Source of the DNA: Odontesthes bonariensis
Lineage: Eukaryota; Chordata; Actinopteri; Atheriniformes; Atherinopsidae
Length of the DNA stretch: 64,000 nt
Assembly: GCF_027942865.1 (NCBI RefSeq)
Contig: NC_134528.1
Location: forward strand, 29,645,232 to 29,709,231
Reading direction: 5' to 3'
Part shown: positions 1 to 12,205 of the stretch, piece after piece
Numbering within the stretch: the stretch's first letter is position 1
Layout of the letters: each line of letters opens with the position of its first letter
Notes under the pieces: model-generated
What the model was told of the DNA's origin: nothing
Seen by the model: only the letters and a program-made list of their open reading frames with translations
Databases searched by the model: none
Translations under genes and position numbers: made by a program

Positions 1-346
1 TTCCGAGCAGCAAACACCGTAACAGGCACGGCTGTCGGCAGGCGGCAGCACGCAGTGATACGAAGGGAGAGAAAATAGGGCCAAGCGATTGTGAGGTCTG
101 ACTTTTTCCTGGAGAACGATTTTGTGATGCAAATGTATTACTCTTTTGAACGCATATTGTTTTGAGAAGCAAGGCGCTTTATTTTTGTGGCCCCAGCCAA
201 CTAGCCGGACTACCTTCGTCAACGCCAAAACGAGGCCGGAACTCTGCTCACAGAACGCAGCGGGGGGTAAGCAAATGGTCATAAATGATATTGCTAGTAT
301 GGGATGTCATACAGCTTCATGTCAAAGAGGCGAACTATCCCTTTAA
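1..346. repeat. Palindromic TTAA-type MITE, right half (copy A)
   Basis: This is the right arm of a long foldback element that also occurs at 23617-24286 and 34733-35347. It ends with the terminal sequence AACTATCCCT followed by TTAA at 343-346. The window edge cuts the left arm. The small open frame inside is a chance frame of the repeat. The TTAA flank suggests a piggyBac-like or Kolobok-like non-autonomous element; the superfamily is inferred from the flank only. It lies in an intron of sap30bp. Confidence 0.8.
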
Positions 347-3264
347 AGACTTCATGACTTCATCATGTTTGCTGGGTGTTGGCACAGTAAAGGTGTGAAT
401 CACTTACCAGACTTGGCTTGTATTGGAGATACTTTGTTGTCTGACAGATTGGTAATAATTGTGTACCTGGCAGTGGTCAGTGAGTAAACTTACCTGTACA
501 GGTGTGCATGCAAGTGTCAGATCAGACAGGATATGAGTTATGCAGGGAGTGGCGTTTAGTTCAGCGTTCTGTTTGTCCTAAACTTTCCTTTGTGCAGCTT
601 GTTCATTCGGACTATCCTGGATGCAGTTTATAGCAGGGCAGAATTTTATGGCTTTCGCCTGCAGGTTTTTGTTCTCACCGTTTCTTTTCTTTATGTTTGT
701 TGCAGCCCTGAAAAGCAGAGGAAAGTGAAACGCAGCACATCAATTTTTGGTTTTGAAAATGAGCCCCGTCAGTGTGCCTTGGTGTCGGAGTGTGAGTCAT
801 AGCCTGGGTTTGGACTCTTGACATTCCTGCAGTGGAGCTCAGCTCCTCCGTGTTGCCTCTCAGTAAATGTCACAGTGTGTCTGGCAGAAAGCCTCCCATC
901 AGCCAGCTGAACGCTGCTCTTTGTCTGTTGACTGAAGGGATTCACATTGTCCGCCTGTCCAAAAAGACCCTCAGGGCACAGATTGAGACTCTCTGTGTGC
1001 TTTTTTGGGAAGGCAGATGGTAATTTAAAAAAAGAATCTAATCTTTCTCTGTCACTGTTCTAGTCCTCCTGACTGTGCCGATGCCTCCTACGCTGAGCTG
1101 AATTGTAAACGGGGATATTTGTTACATATACTGTGATATAATAATACTTCCACTGTCACACTGCGTTTACAGAGTGTATTCTGATGTTTAATCAGAGCTT
1201 GTTCAACAAGGATACAACGTTATCAGGGAAATCTCAGGTTGTAGATTAGCAAGCTATGAGTCTGTCGGACCGTGCAAGTCTGTGTCTGTTAGAGCTTAAT
1301 GAAGCACCGAGCTACCACCTCATGCCTCTGAGTCATCAGACTTGTTGTATCTAGTTTTTCCTTTCTCTTCTTTGTCGTTGGAGGCTACATTATCTACCTG
1401 CTTTATGATGCAGGCTGCACAGGAGCGCTGATGTTAATTTATCTTTACATCGATTAACGATTCTCATTTCCAAACAAATCTGCATGAACCTGCATAAGTG
1501 TGGGCAAAAGCAGCCCCCCGTCCTGGTGGTGAGGTTAACCTGGGTTTGCTTATCAGCTAATAAGCACAATGAGAAAGGGAGGTGCTGCTCCTCTGAACTT
1601 CCCCCACATTGTGTTTGCATGTCAGTTTGTGTCTGAGTACAGCGGTGCCCCGTCTGCACATGAACGTATCGGCAGGTCGAGGCACCGCTTCACTATGGAG
1701 GACGATATTTACCGAACTGTGCAAAAGCGTTGAGCCCCCAAGCAGTCAGACGTGCCTGTAATCTCTCAGAGTGCTTTTGAGCAATGGGGAGGTTTTCCGA
1801 AGCTCTTTGAAAGTTTTTCATTGGACATTGGCTGCTTTTTCACCCGTTTCAGTCCTTGTACCTGAGCATTTTCAGAAGAATGTGTTTTTGTTCGTTAAGC
1901 CTCTTAACACTGACCCATGAATCATTCGAGTATGGGGAAAAAAATAAATAAATAAGGCCACCAAACTCAAGGGATGAACCAACAGATGATTTAAAATTGC
2001 ATTTTTATCACTCATTTTATTCCAGTTTCTTTGTCGTATCTGCTAAATACCGAAGAGAACTCAGTTGGATGGACATAAAATAGTATTTTTGAACCAACTA
2101 GTTGATTCCCATGTCCTTCAAGAAGCCCGGAGAAAGTTTCCTAAAGACTACTTAAAGATATGAGACAAATGTTTGTCTCAGAGGGTTCAGACTGTGTTGA
2201 AGAACCAAATATTGACTTTGATGTTCATTGGAACCTTTTTTTAACTTGGCAGGTTCTAAAGAAACGAGGGGTGGCTGAAGACGTTGCACTGACAGCCATC
2301 TATGTGTGGACAGACGGCATGACATGCCTGTACTGAGCCTGATCAGCAACAACATCTTTGAACTATCTTGTGTCTTTTCTTTTTTGTCAGTTATTTCAAC
2401 AAAATAAGCAGTAAACAGACTGATGAACCTGGTAGCGTGTGAATATGGTCACATATTCACACAGACAGCAATTTAGAGTTACTTGGTGGGCGTTTTTGGT
2501 TTTTTTAGCTAATATTGCAAATTGTTGTTTCAAGTGAAAGTTGTTGAGATAATTGAAGGGCTTATGTGCTGGTGGAATTTTCCCCTGATGTTTAGTAAGT
2601 CTGTGTGTTCGACATGGCCGAGTCAGCGCTTCTCGTGTCGGGTCAAGTTTTAACCCGTCTGCGTTCTTCGCAGAATGTCGGCAGGCGGGAGTCCCTGCGT
2701 TCGGAAATTTGCTCGCCTGTCGACGTCTCGCTGCGCTTAGTTCACGGCATGATTGACAACCCCGCGTGAAGGCAAAGACGATCCGTCTTATTGAGATATA
2801 GGAGTGACACTGAAGAATGCCTGGCCTGCAGTCAGTGAAAGCCGAGGGAGACGAGTCGAGCAAGGGAAGAAAAACAAGGGACAGGTCCAAAAGGAGGGAA
2901 GGGAGCCTCCCTTCCTCATGCAAGCCCCAGCAACAGCCACACCCGAGCTGGGATGTGCGCTCCTCAGAACCATGTTACCACATAAAACCTGCTGCCATAC
3001 AATTCATCCTCAGACGGGGATGCAGAGGAATTTCCCAGTTTAACACACATTAAGTGAATATCCAAACCCACCCCCCCCCCCCCTCAATCCCTCCCCATCT
3101 GTTCTCCATCTGTTTGATTTGTTCCTCCTGTTGCTTTTACCTTGGTATCGCACTGTTTTTCTTTTTAGTTCATGCTTCTGCATGTGGAAACACGCAGAGC
3201 AAAGAGGAAAAGCTGTTGAGGTGGAATGGTGTGAGGGCTCATGTTTGTGCTTCTGTCTTGCCAG
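347..3264 (+). other. Intron sequence of sap30bp; one weak exon-like stretch
   Basis: No convincing gene is seen here. The acidic N-terminal exons expected for SAP30BP are absent, so they should lie before the window. One exon-like stretch stands out: a pyrimidine-rich acceptor ending in TTGCAG at about 705, followed by a frame of about 30 codons (Lys/Arg-rich start) that stops near 800. I cannot match it to a family. A C-run is present at about 3068-3083. The short frames on either strand show no recognisable domain. Confidence 0.4.
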
Positions 3265-6200
3265 CTCTGTTCTCTGAAAAGGTGAGGAACATGTCACCTG
3301 ATGAGATCCGGATCCCTCCCGAGCCTCACGGGCGCTGCTCCAGCCAACTACAGGTACCCACCCGCCCCCTGCAGCACTTATACAGCCACATACATTTTAC
3401 ATGAAGCCCACCCTTTGCTCCGTACTTGCCACAGTTCTCTCTGCTGTTTCAGAGGCTCGTAGATGTGGTGCATAAACACTTTCAGGCGCTAAAGTCATCC
3501 TATTAAAAGAAGGAGTCTTGTTATTGGCTTCTAAAGGGATATGTATAAGTTCTTCGATTGAGGAACATATGATCAAGACTTAAGTTTGAAATGTCAGGAG
3601 TTGAAACTACCTCATCCTTACGGTCTGTGGATGTCGGTGCACTGAAAATAAGCTGCTGTCGAAGCTAAATGAATAGCTTAGCAGTTTCAGCTCCCTGCAG
3701 GGTTAGAAATACATTTTGGTGGCAATCTAAATTCTGAGGCTTCCCCCTGTAATTACAGCCTCGCACAGTGTCACCCCGGTCAGCTCAGTATCAGCACCAC
3801 TGCTCCGGTTGGGCCTTTCTGCTGCGCTTTTGGTGCTCTTTACTTCTCTGAGGTTTTGCGGTGAGGCGCTAAGACAGGTCAGGACACACAGCTGAGTGGG
3901 TAAATGTAGCGCTCAGCAGCTTCCCCCGAGGGCTGACACTCCTCCATCTGTCAGAGGAACAAGCAATGATTCACCTTCTACAGAACAACCTTGATTAGCC
4001 TGCCCTCGGGTCTCAGCAGCAGGAGCTCATCAGAATGGGATTTAATTGGATTTAGCAAAATATCAGGTTTTCACAATCCAGTGGAATTTCAACCCCCATC
4101 AAAGAACAGTTGCTAGAATGTATCCATGTTATTAACCGTATCCAAGTCTTTTCCACGATCATGTCCTTACTGTGGGATTAGAGCAACTATCGCTGAGCGT
4201 TTCCAGTTTCCGACGGGGCCATTTTAACGCAGGAAGCCGCTGAGACGTGCCTTGACTTTTAATGCCATTGTGTGGCAGTAAGCTTTCCTGCTTGGTTAAA
4301 GATTTAATTACCAGTTGTATCACAGTCTTTTAGCTTTTAAAACACATCAGAGTTAAGATGGTTATTTTTGATGGTTTGGACCATGTCATCGTGCCAATAA
4401 ATGAACTGGTGTTAATATTTAGGAATTAGCTCTACATGTGTTGTGGAGGAAATGATCCGAACTTAAAGGATTTCTCCTTTTTAAGCGGCATTCCTTCCTC
4501 CCATCTTGTTCCATGCATCACTCCGTGTGCCAGCTCTCTGTGGCTAAGTTAAACCTGGTCGTCAAATGTTTCTCAGGTATCAGAAATGTCTCCAACAATA
4601 GCCCCGTTCACGCTGCTGACCCTTAACCGGTCGGAGCTGATCAAATATATAAGTTTCATCCATTTGATAACATTTACTTTACATCCTGATGAGTGCAGAA
4701 AAGCGGTGGAAGCCAAGTCAAAGCAGAGCATTGCGTCCATTTCTTTTCATCCTCCTCACTGATTTGTCTGTTTTTCTCTGACAGGAGAAGATCCACAAAC
4801 TGTATGAGAGGAAGCTCCATGGAGACTTTGACACAAACAGCCACATCCAGAAAAAAAAGGAATTTAGAAACCCAAGGTATGCAAGCAAAGCAACGCACGC
4901 ACGCACATGACACCTGGTACTTATTTCTTTTTTATCATAACACCAACCAAGAACAGCTAAATAAAGATTTTCTGCACGTGTGTCGGTGTCTCATCAGGCG
5001 GTTTATTGCTTTTCTTTCAGTATTTACGAGAAGCTCATTCAGTTCTGTGGTATAGACGAGCTGGGAACCAACTACCCAAAAGATATGTTTGATCCTCATG
5101 GCTGGTCGGAGGACTCTTACTATGAGGCTCTGGGTAAGCCTGTTTGTTTTGTCCTCACACGTCTGTTGTGATGACAGATCAGCTCTCATAATTGCATGTT
5201 ATTCTTCCAGCCAAAGCCCAGAAAGTGGAGATGGACAAACTGGAGAAAGCCAAGAAGGAGCGAACCAAGGTGAGGATAACGACAAAGAGAAGTGGATTAG
5301 CATGTGCTGCTCTGCGTCAGGGGGCAAGTCTCCACCAGCTGCTCTTCATTTCTGCTCCATGCTCTTCCTCAGAAGCACGGGAGTCAGCTCTGCCAAGTTC
5401 AGCTTTCATAACCGCAGTGCAGACGCATCCCTGCGCAGCCAGACAGCTCAGTCAGGCCCACTCTGGGTTTTCATGTAAAAACAAACCCCTTCAGTAGAAG
5501 CCAAATAGTCTTAAAGAGCCAGATGTTCTGTAAAAGCTGACATTGGAGAAGCAGGTGAATTGGGATGTTTCATGCTGCCATCATAAGCAGCAGCTTCAAA
5601 CCAGTGGCCAGAACATTGAACTTAAACTGATGTTTTCCACATGTTTTTGTGTTCCTCAGATCGAGTTTGTCACAGGAACTAAGAAGGGCTCCAACCCCTC
5701 CAGCACAGCAGCCTCCACCACCAGCAACACCACCTCCACCACCGCCACAGGTGAAAGGTCGCGCCCGAGCGGCTGAAACGTCGGCTACATTCAGACGTGG
5801 TCACCTCGCGGGCCCGTTTGGCGTTAACATGTTTGTCCTCCACTGCCGGCCTCGCCAGCAGTTCAGAGAGCGTAACTCACGAGCTCCACTTCCAATACGG
5901 AACAAGTCTGTCATGTAAACGTGGCGGCTTTGTTTAAGTTGTTGAACAAAGCCAGCTTGGTATTAAAATTCCGAATAATTTATATGAATCTTCTTTCCTT
6001 TGCTGCTGCATTCCTGAATATTTTGTTACCGCCACCTGCATGTCAGTGGTATTGCTGGAGAACCCTCAGTAGTGTTTCTACCTGGTGTCAGGTACTACCC
6101 AGCGTGAGTTTAAAGCTTGTGGGAAACCATGTTTATCAGCGTGCTTGTGTAGTGACAGTCCAGAAATGGGCTGCTTGTACATGTTTTAGGCTGTTCTGAT

Positions 6201-6999
6201 GATGTGAGGGTTCATCCTTCGATTTATTGGAGTTTAAATGGCTTGTTGATACATTTTAAAAGGACATAGAGGGGGTGGTCCGTGGCGTAGTGGGTTGAGC
6301 AGGCGCCCCATGTACAGAGGCTATAGTCCTCACTGCAGTTGGTTCGAGTCCCGCATCGGACGGCCCTTTGCTGCATGTTGTTCCCCCTCTCCCTGCCCCC
6401 TGCTTCCTGTCTCTCTCCACTGTCTTATCCAATAAAGGCATAAAAAGCCCCCAAAAAATACTTAAAAAAAAAAAAAAAAAAAGAACAGAGGCAGAAGTCC
6501 ACATGAATCTATTGCCGCTTGGGTAATCTATTAAATCCACCCGCAAAATCAAATTTTTTCTGTTAATGCAGGTTTAGGGATGGGCAGGGTTGGCTCCATA
6601 TATATGGCTCCCAGATAAAAAGCTGCATATTACTACTAGAAATCAGAAATGCCACAAAGAGCCTTTTACATTGTTACTTCCATGTGTACCAGCTTGCCGT
6701 TCAGTGCCTTTTTGTTGTTGTTATAGCTGATAGATTTTTCTAACCAAAGAAGGCAGCACCACTGTATTCGGTATCGTGATATCCGTGAGCTCACCTCATC
6801 GTCTCCTCCTCTGCCAGCAGATGCCCAGAAGAGGAAAAGCAAATGGGACTCTGCCATCCCCGTAACACTGGCCCAGCCCACTCTCATCACTACCACGGCA
6901 ACCCTTCCAGCCGTCGTCTCCGTGACGACCACAGCCAGCGGCACCAAGACCACGGTCATCTCTGCAGTAGGCACCATCCTAAAGAAAGCAAAGCAGTGA
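3265..6999 (+). CDS. sap30bp: SAP30-binding protein (HCNGP-like), C-terminal part, 6 exons
   Basis: SAP30BP is a nuclear protein that binds the SAP30 subunit of the Sin3-HDAC co-repressor and has been linked to splicing of short introns. Exons read as 3265-3353, 4785-4876, 5021-5133, 5211-5269, 5660-5750 and 6821-6999 (TGA 6997-6999), giving 206 residues in frame. Family hallmarks include VRNMSPDEIRIPPEP, KKEFRNPSIYEKLIQFC, GTNYPKDMFDPHGWSEDSYY, the basic/acidic helix EMDKLEKAKKERTKIEFV, a Ser/Thr-rich stretch, KRKSKWDSAIPV, and the Lys-rich end ILKKAKQ. The human protein is about 308 residues, so roughly the first 100 residues, the acidic N-terminus, are upstream of this window. The first exon here begins with two bases of a split codon. 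The last acceptor is a tandem CAGCAG and could add or drop one residue. A SINE sits in the last intron. Identity is from remembered homologue sequence and is firm. Confidence 0.95.
6277..6482 (+). mobile_element. tRNA-derived SINE
   Basis: The element carries an RNA polymerase III box A (TGGCGTAGTGGG, about 6283-6294) and box B (GGTTCGAGTCC, 6341-6351), separated as in a tRNA. A non-tRNA body follows, ending in an A-run at about 6463-6482. It lies in the last intron of sap30bp in sense orientation. It resembles a common teleost tRNA-SINE; the exact subfamily is not assigned. Confidence 0.8.
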
Positions 7000-7652
7000 A
7001 TAAGAAGAGGTGGCAGAGGGAGTGGCACGTTGGTCCATACAGGACGCGGGGTGGACACACGAGCTGCGTGCACGTTGTGAACCAGCCTCTGCTCACACAC
7101 ACACAGACTGACTGACAGACTAAACGGCCTTCTGTCTCCGGGAATGTATCCGCAGCGCTGCGTCAGAAAGCCAAATTGACCGTTTGGTGAAAAGAATTTT
7201 CGGCCATCTTTAAAGCTGACTCGTGCAGATCTGTTTCGTGTTTCATGAAACTGGAGTTTTCAAGTTGGCAACACCTGTTCATTTAAAACAAAGATGGAAA
7301 TGGGTCCCAAACCGGCTGGTAGAATTGTCTGAAAAGCTGTTTATTTTTATATTCAAAGGTCTGGTCCAGTATCGTCATGCTTTTTCCTGCTGTTATGTGT
7401 AATCGCTCTACATGTGAAAATGTTTTACACCATTCTTCTTCTTCTTTTGTGACGGAGTGAACAACTCTGAGGAAAGGTTTTTTTTTTCGTTTTTTTTTTT
7501 TTTTACACTTGTACATGTGTATTGATGATAAGATGAATAAATGGATCAGACGTTGCCTTTTCAGCTGGATTAGGCTTTTTTTTTGGTGATCACCACTTCA
7601 TGGAGTCAGACACCAGTTGGCACCCAGTTCTTCCCACATGTAGACTCGCATC
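7000..7652 (+). other. sap30bp 3' UTR with polyadenylation signal
   Basis: The sequence after the sap30bp stop has no open frame of note. AATAAA at 7536-7541 is the likely polyadenylation signal, giving a 3' UTR of about 560 bases. A T-rich tract at about 7479-7504 precedes it. Cleavage is expected around 7555-7570, just before the LINE insertion begins. Confidence 0.7.
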
Positions 7653-10600
7653 TCAATTCAATTCAATTAATTTTTATTTATATAGCGCCAAATACAACAA
7701 ATGTCATCTCAAGGCACTTAGATAGTAAGTCCAATTCAAGCCAATTAGAATTCAATTAATTAATAATAATCATAATTCATAAAATAATCCAATTCGTTCA
7801 TATAGAGCCAATTCAAAAACAATTTCCTAGCTAAGAAAACCAACAGATTGCACTGAAAACTTTTTGTTTTTTCGGTCCAATCTCCCGTCCTGAGCGTGCC
7901 TGAGGCGACTGTGGAGAGAAACGACTCCCTTTTAACAGGAAGAAACCTCTGGCAGAACCAGACTCAGGAAGGGTGGCCATCCGCCTCGACCAGCTGGGGT
8001 TTGAGAAGACAGAAAGGGGGGGAGGGGGCCGCGGCGGCACTGTAACACCATTCAAAGGATATCTGTTGGAACAGAGAAACACGAGTTAATGACCACAATA
8101 ATGTCACATATACATAAAGAGAGTAAAGTGAGGAAAGGTGTGACAGATGAGGCCCCCAGCAGTCTAGGCCTATAGCAGCTTAACTATGGGATGTTTCAGG
8201 ACCACCTGAGCCATCCCTAACTATAAGCTTTATCAAAAAGGAAAGTTTTAAGCCTGGTCTTAAAAGTGGAAAGGGTGTCTGCTTCCCGGACATTTACTGG
8301 CAGCTTATTCCACAAGAGAGGGGCCTGATAACTGAAGGCTCTGCCTCCCATTCTACTTTTAGAAACTCTGGGAACCTCAAGTAAACCTGCAGTTTGGGAA
8401 TGAAGTGCTCTGTTAGGAAAATATCTTACAATGAGATCTTTAAGATATGATGGAGCTCGGTCATTAAGAGCTTTATATGTAAGGAGAAGAATCTTAAATT
8501 CTATTCTGAATTTAACAGGGAGCCAAGGAAGAGAAGCTAAAACTGGAGAAATATGATCTCTCCTGTTAGTTCTCATCAGAACTCTGGCTGCAGCATTTTG
8601 GATCAACTGGAGGCTTTTCAGAGAATATGTGGGACAGCCCAATAATAAAGAATTACAGTAGTCTAATGTTGAAGTAACAAATGCATGAATTAGTTTTTCT
8701 GCATCACTCTGAGACAAGATGTTCCTGATTTTAACAATATTACGACGGTGAAAGAAGGCAGTCCTAGAAACCTGTTTTATATGCGAGTCAAATGATAAGT
8801 TCTGGTCAAAAATAACTCCAAGGTTCCTCACTGTAGAACTAGAAGCCAAGGAAATACCATCTAGAGTAACTATATAGCTAGACAATTTCTCCCTGAACCG
8901 CTCAGGTCCAAAGATAATGACTTCAGTTTGTCTGAATTTAGAAGCAGACAGTTCTGAGTCATCCAGGTCTTTATGTCTTTAAGACATGCTTGTAGTCTGA
9001 CCAACCTATTGGGTTCATCTGGTTTTATAGATAAGTACAGCTGAGTATCATCAGCATAGCAATGGAAATTTATGCCATGCTGTCTAATAATGTTACCTAA
9101 TGGAAGCATGTATAAAGTAAAAAGAATCGGTCCAAGCACAGAACCCTGGGGAACTCCATGACTTACTCTGGTGTGTGAGGAAGATTCTTCATTTACAAGA
9201 ACAAACTGAAATCTATCAGATAAATATGACTTAAACCAGCCTAATGCAGTTCCTTTAATCCCAATAACATGTTCAAGTCTCTGTAATAAGATACTGTGAT
9301 CGACCGTATCAAATGCAGCACTGAGATCCAACAGGACAAGCACAGACACAAGTCCGCTATCAGAGGCTAAGAGGAGATCATTGGTAACTTTCAGCAGTGC
9401 AGTTTCTGTGCTATGATGCACTCTGAATACTGACTGAAACTCTTCAAACAGATTATTTCTGTGGAAATGATCACAAAGCTGAGCTGCAACTATTTTTTCA
9501 AGAACTTTAGACATAAAAGGGAGATTGTATATAGGTCTATAATGAGCCAACACTTCTGAATCAAGAGTAGGTTTTTTAAGTAAAGGTTTAATTACAGCAA
9601 CCTTAAAAGTCTGAGGTACATATCCTGTCAACAAAGACAGATTGATCAAATCCAATATGGAAGTGTCAATTAATGGGAAAACCTCCTTGAACAGTCTGGT
9701 TGGGATTGGGTCTAAAACACAAGTTGATGGTTTAGAAGAGACTATTGCTGTTGTTAGTTCAGAGAGATCAACTGGGCAGAAGCCATCTAAATACAAATCA
9801 GGTTCTAAAGATACTTCTAAAGCTGCTGTACTTGATGATACATCACTGATAATAGTGGGAAGGACTCCATCAATCTTCTCTCTGATAGAAACAATTTTAT
9901 TAATAAAGAAGCTCATGAAATCATCACTGCTGAGAGTTAAAGGAATCTTTCCAGACTAACTGAGACTCTTCTAAATTAGAGGAACGCCACTGTCTCTCCA
10001 GCTTTCTTGCAGTCTGCTTTAAAGCACGCAGCTGTGAATTATACCAAGGAGCCAACCTCTTCTGACTGATTACCTTCCTTTTCAGAGGGGCAACATTGTC
10101 CAGTGCTGTACGCATTGAAACTATAGTGCTGTCAACAAGAGAGTCAAGTGCTGCTGGAGTAAAGTTTAGGTAGTCGTCCTCTGTCATATCTGCACATGGC
10201 AGTGAAGAAAAGGATGATGGAATTAATTCTTTAAATCTGGTTACAGCATCCTCTGATAAACACCTTCTATACGTAAATTTCTTCTCAGAAACTGTATAGT
10301 CAAGTAATGTAAACTCAAAGGTTATCAGAAAATGGTCAGATAAGACAGGGTTATGAGGGAACACTGTTAACTGTTCACTCTCAATGCCATAAGTCAGCAC
10401 AAGATCAAGGGTGTGATTAAGGCAGTGAGTCGGTCTGTGAACACTCTGAGAAAATCCAATAGAGTCCAAAATAGAATTAAAGTTCATATTCAGGCTGTCA
10501 TTTTCAACATCTACATGAATATTCAAGTCACCCATTACAATGACTTTATCTGTACTCAGCACTAACTGGGATAAAAACTCTGAGAATTCAGACAGAAACT

Positions 10601-10655
10601 CAGAATAAGGGCCAGGTGGACGATACACAACAACAAACACAAGAGGAAGCATCTG
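7653..10655 (-). mobile_element. L2-like non-LTR retrotransposon, 5'-truncated
   Basis: The element is on the minus strand. Its 3' end is at about 7653 with an AATTG-type microsatellite tail and the conserved 3' segment containing TATATAGCGCCAAATACAAC, which recurs alone at about 16674-16782. Upstream on the minus strand is a 3' UTR, then reverse transcriptase and endonuclease coding parts. The 5' end of the endonuclease is missing at about 10655, the usual mark of incomplete target-primed reverse transcription. L2 clade is inferred from the RT and 3' end. Confidence 0.85.
8217..10652 (-). pseudogene. Endonuclease/reverse transcriptase of the L2-like LINE, broken
   Basis: Three minus-strand open segments are remnants of one polyprotein. 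Segment 10652-9924 carries the second half of the APE-type endonuclease, with motifs VMGDLNIHVD and LSDHFLI. Segment 9916-8870 carries the reverse transcriptase, with DLSAAFDTVDH, HGVPQGSVLGP and the catalytic FHCYADDTQLYLS. Segment 8885-8217 holds the C-terminal region downstream of the RT. The segments are separated by an apparent deletion or frame break near 9920 and a frame change near 8880, and the N-terminal endonuclease is absent. The copy is therefore non-autonomous. It lies downstream of sap30bp and has no link to host gene function. Confidence 0.85.
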
Positions 10656-11340
10656 CTTAATTTACACTGGAGATGAAAGGCATAAAGGCCTAAATCTGGA
10701 TTTAACAATTTCTTGCTTTTGAGCTCACATCCACAGACGCACTCGCACCGTCTTGAGTCTCGGGGTAAATGTGTGCACCGAGTGGAGTTTACGTCACTTC
10801 AAACTCCACATCTGACTTTTGTCGAAGGGTTATTTGGTTTCTGGAGAAAAATGTGGGGTTCAAGTTTGACCGTATCTGGTTGCAGCTAGTGACGGAGAAA
10901 GAGAAACCATGAAAATCTTATTTAAAAGAAAAAGAATTTAGTCTTCATACAAGAAAAAAAAGACTTTCACATATTTTATTGTATTCCATAGCTTAATTCT
11001 GAGAAATCATCCAGCGAGATCTCCACCAGCCTGAGTCACTTCTGACCGGCGGGCTGAATCAGACCCACTCTTGGCTGTGATGGCAGTCGTGTGTCGGTTT
11101 CCGTGCGTGAGCAAACGTTCGTGTTCTGCTTCTCAACGTGTTTTTGCAGAGCCTGGAATGCAAGACTTGACAAAAACAAATTCTGTGCCTCCGTTAGACA
11201 CCAGTCTGGCATGTTCTGCTCGGGTGGGGTTCGCACTGTTCCACAGACCCTCCTTACAGGATGGATGCCCTCCATACCTGATTGGTTGAGGAAGGAGAAA
11301 AGGCTGTTGGATGATACAGTCACCACATTTAAACCATTAT
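10656..11340. other. Intergenic, no supported gene
   Basis: This spacer lies between the L2 copy and an L2 tail. Open frames of 70-122 codons overlap on both strands at 11036-11447 but none shows a recognisable family or a coherent splice context. A minus-strand AATAAA-like motif occurs near 10977. I see nothing I can support. Confidence 0.5.
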
Positions 11341-11665
11341 TTAAGGCAAGGCAAGGCAAGGCATCTTTGTTTATACAGCGCATTTCATACCACAGGCAAC
11401 TCAATGTGCTTTACATAAACACAAGAGAACGGCATAAAGCAGCATAAAAACAAGCAATTTGAATAGAATAAAATTAAAACACACAGTTAAAAGCAATCAA
11501 AGAAGAGGGGAAAATATAAAAATTAAGAGTATTCACCATTATGCTTTAAAATTATTTAAAGGAACTAGACCATAAGCACACCGAAAGAGAAATGTTTTTA
11601 ACCTGGATTTAAAAGTGCTCACAGTTGGGGCTGATTTCAGTTCTGCTGGTAGTTTAACATTTAAG
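11341..11665 (-). mobile_element. L2-like LINE 3' fragment
   Basis: The stretch starts with a GGCAA pentamer array (about 11345-11360), followed by a segment containing TATACAGCGCATTTCATACC. It continues into sequence similar to the C-terminal coding end of the 8217-8300 LINE (the region encoding Ser-Arg-Leu-Lys-Thr-Phe-Leu). It is a minus-strand 3' fragment of a related L2 family with a different tail repeat. The boundary at 11665 is approximate. Confidence 0.65.
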
Positions 11666-12205
11666 ATTAATGACAATCCACAGGAAGTGAAGTAAAGGAG
11701 GGGGGAGGGGGGCTAAAGAAAGAGCCTTTATGGGTTAGTTTTCACATCTTCGTGTAATAATATAGATATAGAAATACTGCAATGCTCCAGAAAGGAGTGA
11801 AAAACGGACTTTTACACAGTTCACTTTATTTCAATGCGATATCACAAGGACAGGTTTTATGTTTTAGGCAACTCCATAACAAACAGGTCAAAAAGTTCAT
11901 TTTTTTAAGGATAAACCTTCTACACAGTTTACAGTTCCGTAGTCACAACATCTGAAGTGAATACAAAAAGAATACTGTCCACGCACGATTCGTGCCTGTG
12001 GGAATGTCGGTGGGATGATTCATCGTTATGAGATCCTCATTACTGCAGGTGCGTGAGCGCGCGCGCACACGAGCCACACCCGATACAAGTTGTACCGAGC
12101 AGGTCACAGCTTTCCCTGATAAACCTACTGCGTCACAGTTTGAAATGTGCCTGAGCAAGACTTGATGAACACAGTATTCACCGCTTCAGGGGCCTTTTAG
12201 CTGGG
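11666..12205. other. Intergenic, no supported gene
   Basis: No coding or repeat structure that I can support is visible. A short alternating GC tract (GAGCGCGCGCGCACAC) is at about 12055-12070. Confidence 0.4.

Noticed and set aside
6341-6351. True tRNA gene at the box A/box B pair in the sap30bp intron
   Set aside because: The anticodon arm is degenerate, and the sequence continues into a SINE body with an A-tail.
11036-11447. Overlapping frames of 118 and 122 codons on opposite strands
   Set aside because: They partly lie in an L2 tail and show no recognisable domain; a possible minus-strand terminal exon could not be supported.
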